From: an uncultured Brevinema sp.
Lineage (GTDB): Bacteria > Spirochaetota > Brevinematia > Brevinematales > Brevinemataceae
NCBI GenBank assembly: GCA_947036575.1
Contig: CAMQSH010000093.1
Span: 1 to 7,305 of the forward strand
DNA: 7,305 nt
Direction of reading: 5' to 3'
The notes beneath the pieces are model-generated. The model worked only from the letters and a program-made list of their open reading frames with translations, did no database searches and was not told the DNA's origin. The translations under genes and the position numbers were made by a program. Within the stretch, counting starts at the first letter, position 1. Every line of letters begins with the position of its first letter. This document shows positions 5,774 through 7,305 of the stretch, piece by piece.

Positions 5774-7219
5774 TTATGCCGTAAAATCAACTAACAAATC
5801 CTGTACCATTGATTTTCGTTCTATTTTTTGTTCTATATCATTTTCTAATGATCCTGGTCTAATAGCTTGTAAAAAACCATCATCTTCGTCTTTTAGCTGA
5901 GAAGAAAAGTCACTTTGTGATCCCAAATCAATATCTATATTACCAAGTTTCACTCCAGCTTGTGCTAAAGTTTCTCTAAGATTATCTATATTTTGCTCAA
6001 AAAACATTTTTGCTTCTGGTGTCTCAACAACTATTTTTCCTCTCATGACACTATCTTCTGTAATAAACGACAATTTCATTTGTCCAAGTTCTGGAGGTGT
6101 TAATTTCATTCTAAGTTCATTTTTACCATCTTGCAAAAGCATAGACATTTTACCTGCCATATTTTGCATTAAAGCTTCTACTTGAACCCGTGATACAGAT
6201 GATGATAAAGAAGTATATAATTTTTGAGCTATCGTTGTATTTTCGTTTTTCAAAGCAGTTTTTAAAGAAGGGGTTTCTATATTAGTAGCATCTCCATCAG
6301 TTGCCGTCGCTGTTACAGTATTATCCATATTTTCTAAGCTAAAAGATTTTTCTTGTATTCCTGCAGATGATTCAGCGTTCTTAGTTCTGAAATCTTTTAT
6401 CATCACTTTTTGTTCTGTGTTATTATTTGAATTACTATCGGAGCCAGTGTCTTTATTCATATTGAAATCTGATGATTTCATTGCAAGATCTTTTTTAGAC
6501 GTATTTTCTGTAGGGAGATCTCCTTCTAGTTTTGTAGGTTCTACTGCTTCCATCTCGCTAAGCATCGCAGTCATTGTACTAGACATATCAGCAATAAGTG
6601 ACTCATCTTTTATTGTATTAGTAACACTACTATCAGTAACTATACTATTTGATTCCTTAAAAATATTCATCATTGTATTCATTGTTGTAAGATCATTATT
6701 TTGTAAAGACATACCTGTTTGAATATCTATGTTTTCTAATAAAAAAGAAAACTTTTGTGCTGAAAAATAATTACTATCACTTAAAGAGCCTGTAGTAGTA
6801 ATTTCATCAACAGAAGTCTCCACAAAGTTTTTTAAAGTATCTATCCATGTTAACAAATCAACAGAACCTGCACTGTTTTTAATAGTAGGAGATTCCATAG
6901 AATCCATGTCTTCATTAATATCTTGTAAAAAACCTAGTAACTCTTCTAAGGGAGCAAGCTTTTCTGCGAGTTTTTCTATTTCTTTAGGGTCTAGTTCTTC
7001 ACTTTGTTGTTCTTTTAGATCTTTGATTCTTGTTTTAAGAGATTCTAATTCTTTTTTTTGATCTGTTATTTTTTGTTGACGTAATTCTTCAGAAAGATTT
7101 TTTTGATTAGAAATAGATTTATCCAACTGATCTCGAAATGTACTATTAGCTGACAATTTGGATTGATGTGTTTTTTGAGATAAAGTTTGTGTTTTTACAG
7201 ACGCTATCATTTCTATCAT
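5774..7219 (-). CDS. fliK: Flagellar hook-length control protein FliK
   Basis: FliK measures hook length during export and triggers the switch of substrate specificity from hook to filament proteins. The 481-aa product has three parts. The N-terminal third contains a predicted coiled coil at about 41-100, rich in Glu, Lys and Leu. The middle (about 110-330) is poorly conserved and rich in Ser, Thr, Asn and Met, as expected of the ruler segment. The C-terminal domain at about 342-433 is the recognisable Flg_hook/FliK_C fold: N-E-L-R-M-K-L-T-P-P-E-L-G-Q-M-K-L, then G-K-I-V-V-E-T-P-E-A, then N-L-R-E-T-L-A-Q-A-G-V. An acidic tail follows. The ATG at 7219 is preferred over the in-frame ATG three codons later because GAGG lies about six bases before it. 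Identification rests on the C-terminal domain plus position upstream of flgD; the name flbC is also used for the spirochaete homologue in this position. Confidence 0.92.
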   Translation of the reverse strand: MIEMIASVKTQTLSQKTHQSKLSANSTFRDQLDKSISNQKNLSEELRQQKITDQKKELESLKTRIKDLKEQQSEELDPKEIEKLAEKLAPLEELLGFLQDINEDMDSMESPTIKNSAGSVDLLTWIDTLKNFVETSVDEITTTGSLSDSNYFSAQKFSFLLENIDIQTGMSLQNNDLTTMNTMMNIFKESNSIVTDSSVTNTIKDESLIADMSSTMTAMLSEMEAVEPTKLEGDLPTENTSKKDLAMKSSDFNMNKDTGSDSNSNNNTEQKVMIKDFRTKNAESSAGIQEKSFSLENMDNTVTATATDGDATNIETPSLKTALKNENTTIAQKLYTSLSSSVSRVQVEALMQNMAGKMSMLLQDGKNELRMKLTPPELGQMKLSFITEDSVMRGKIVVETPEAKMFFEQNIDNLRETLAQAGVKLGNIDIDLGSQSDFSSQLKDEDDGFLQAIRPGSLENDIEQKIERKSMVQDLLVDFTA

Positions 7220-7305
7220 AATTTCCTCTTTAAATGGTGTTTCTGATTAGTTTAGAAACCCTCTTTATAATTTTCGGAATTATTTGAAAAATTATTATAG
7301 CTAGC
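7220..7305 (-). promoter_or_regulatory. Leader of the fliK-motB block with -10-like hexamer and small hairpin
   Basis: No coding sequence is evident in this edge segment. On the minus strand a perfect TATAAT lies at 7294-7299; its -35 would fall outside the window, so a promoter cannot be confirmed. Closer to fliK is an inverted repeat with 6-base arms, GTTTCT and AGAAAC (7239-7244 with 7254-7259), around a 9-base loop, extendable by two G-C pairs past a bulge. It ends about ten bases before the GAGG of fliK and has no T-tract. It could shape the mRNA leader or mark the end of an upstream gene. Confidence 0.3.

Noticed and set aside
6417..6722. 101-codon plus-strand open frame opposite fliK, hydrophobic in appearance
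   Set aside because: It mirrors the Ser/Asp/Asn-rich middle of FliK, which reads as Leu/Ile/Val-rich on the other strand; no ribosome site stands out.

Overview
This window is AT-rich (roughly one third G+C by eye). Every gene I can support lies on the minus strand, so transcription runs from high to low coordinates. The gene order fliK-flgD-flgE-flbD-motA-motB matches the central block of the large motility operon of spirochaetes. FlbD, a short MotA, a MotB with an N-terminal CPKC motif and the form of the FlgE D1 region point the same way. I infer a low-GC spirochaete with periplasmic flagella. The base composition seems richer in G+C than Borrelia or Brachyspira; a Brevinema-like organism is possible, but genus cannot be fixed from the sequence alone.

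Layout in transcription order: an 86-nt leader at the right edge holds a -10-like hexamer and a small hairpin. Then come fliK (hook-length control), flgD (hook cap), flgE (hook protein), flbD (small conserved motility protein), motA and motB (stator). Gaps between these genes are 50, 80, 56, 3 and 25 nt, each start has a good Shine-Dalgarno sequence, and no internal rho-independent terminator is visible. The block therefore reads as one operon: it caps, polymerises and length-controls the hook, then supplies the torque-generating stator.

After motB the usual spirochaete order (fliL, fliM, ...) stops. A 110-nt gap holds a near-consensus sigma70-type promoter, followed by trxB (thioredoxin reductase). 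trxB ends at a perfect 17-bp hairpin terminator flanked by T-tracts. Beyond it a second promoter (TTGCTA-17-TATTAT) drives an unrecognised exported protein with an Asn/Thr/Ile-rich linker, which runs off the left edge.

The most interesting observation is in FlgE. The protein has no cysteine at all. Ser178 sits exactly where Treponema denticola FlgE has the Cys178 used for the lysinoalanine inter-subunit cross-link, while Lys165 and Asn179 are kept. Otherwise the region looks like well-conserved motility and housekeeping DNA. I see no CRISPR array, mobile element, tRNA or rRNA, and no sign of an unknown multi-gene system.
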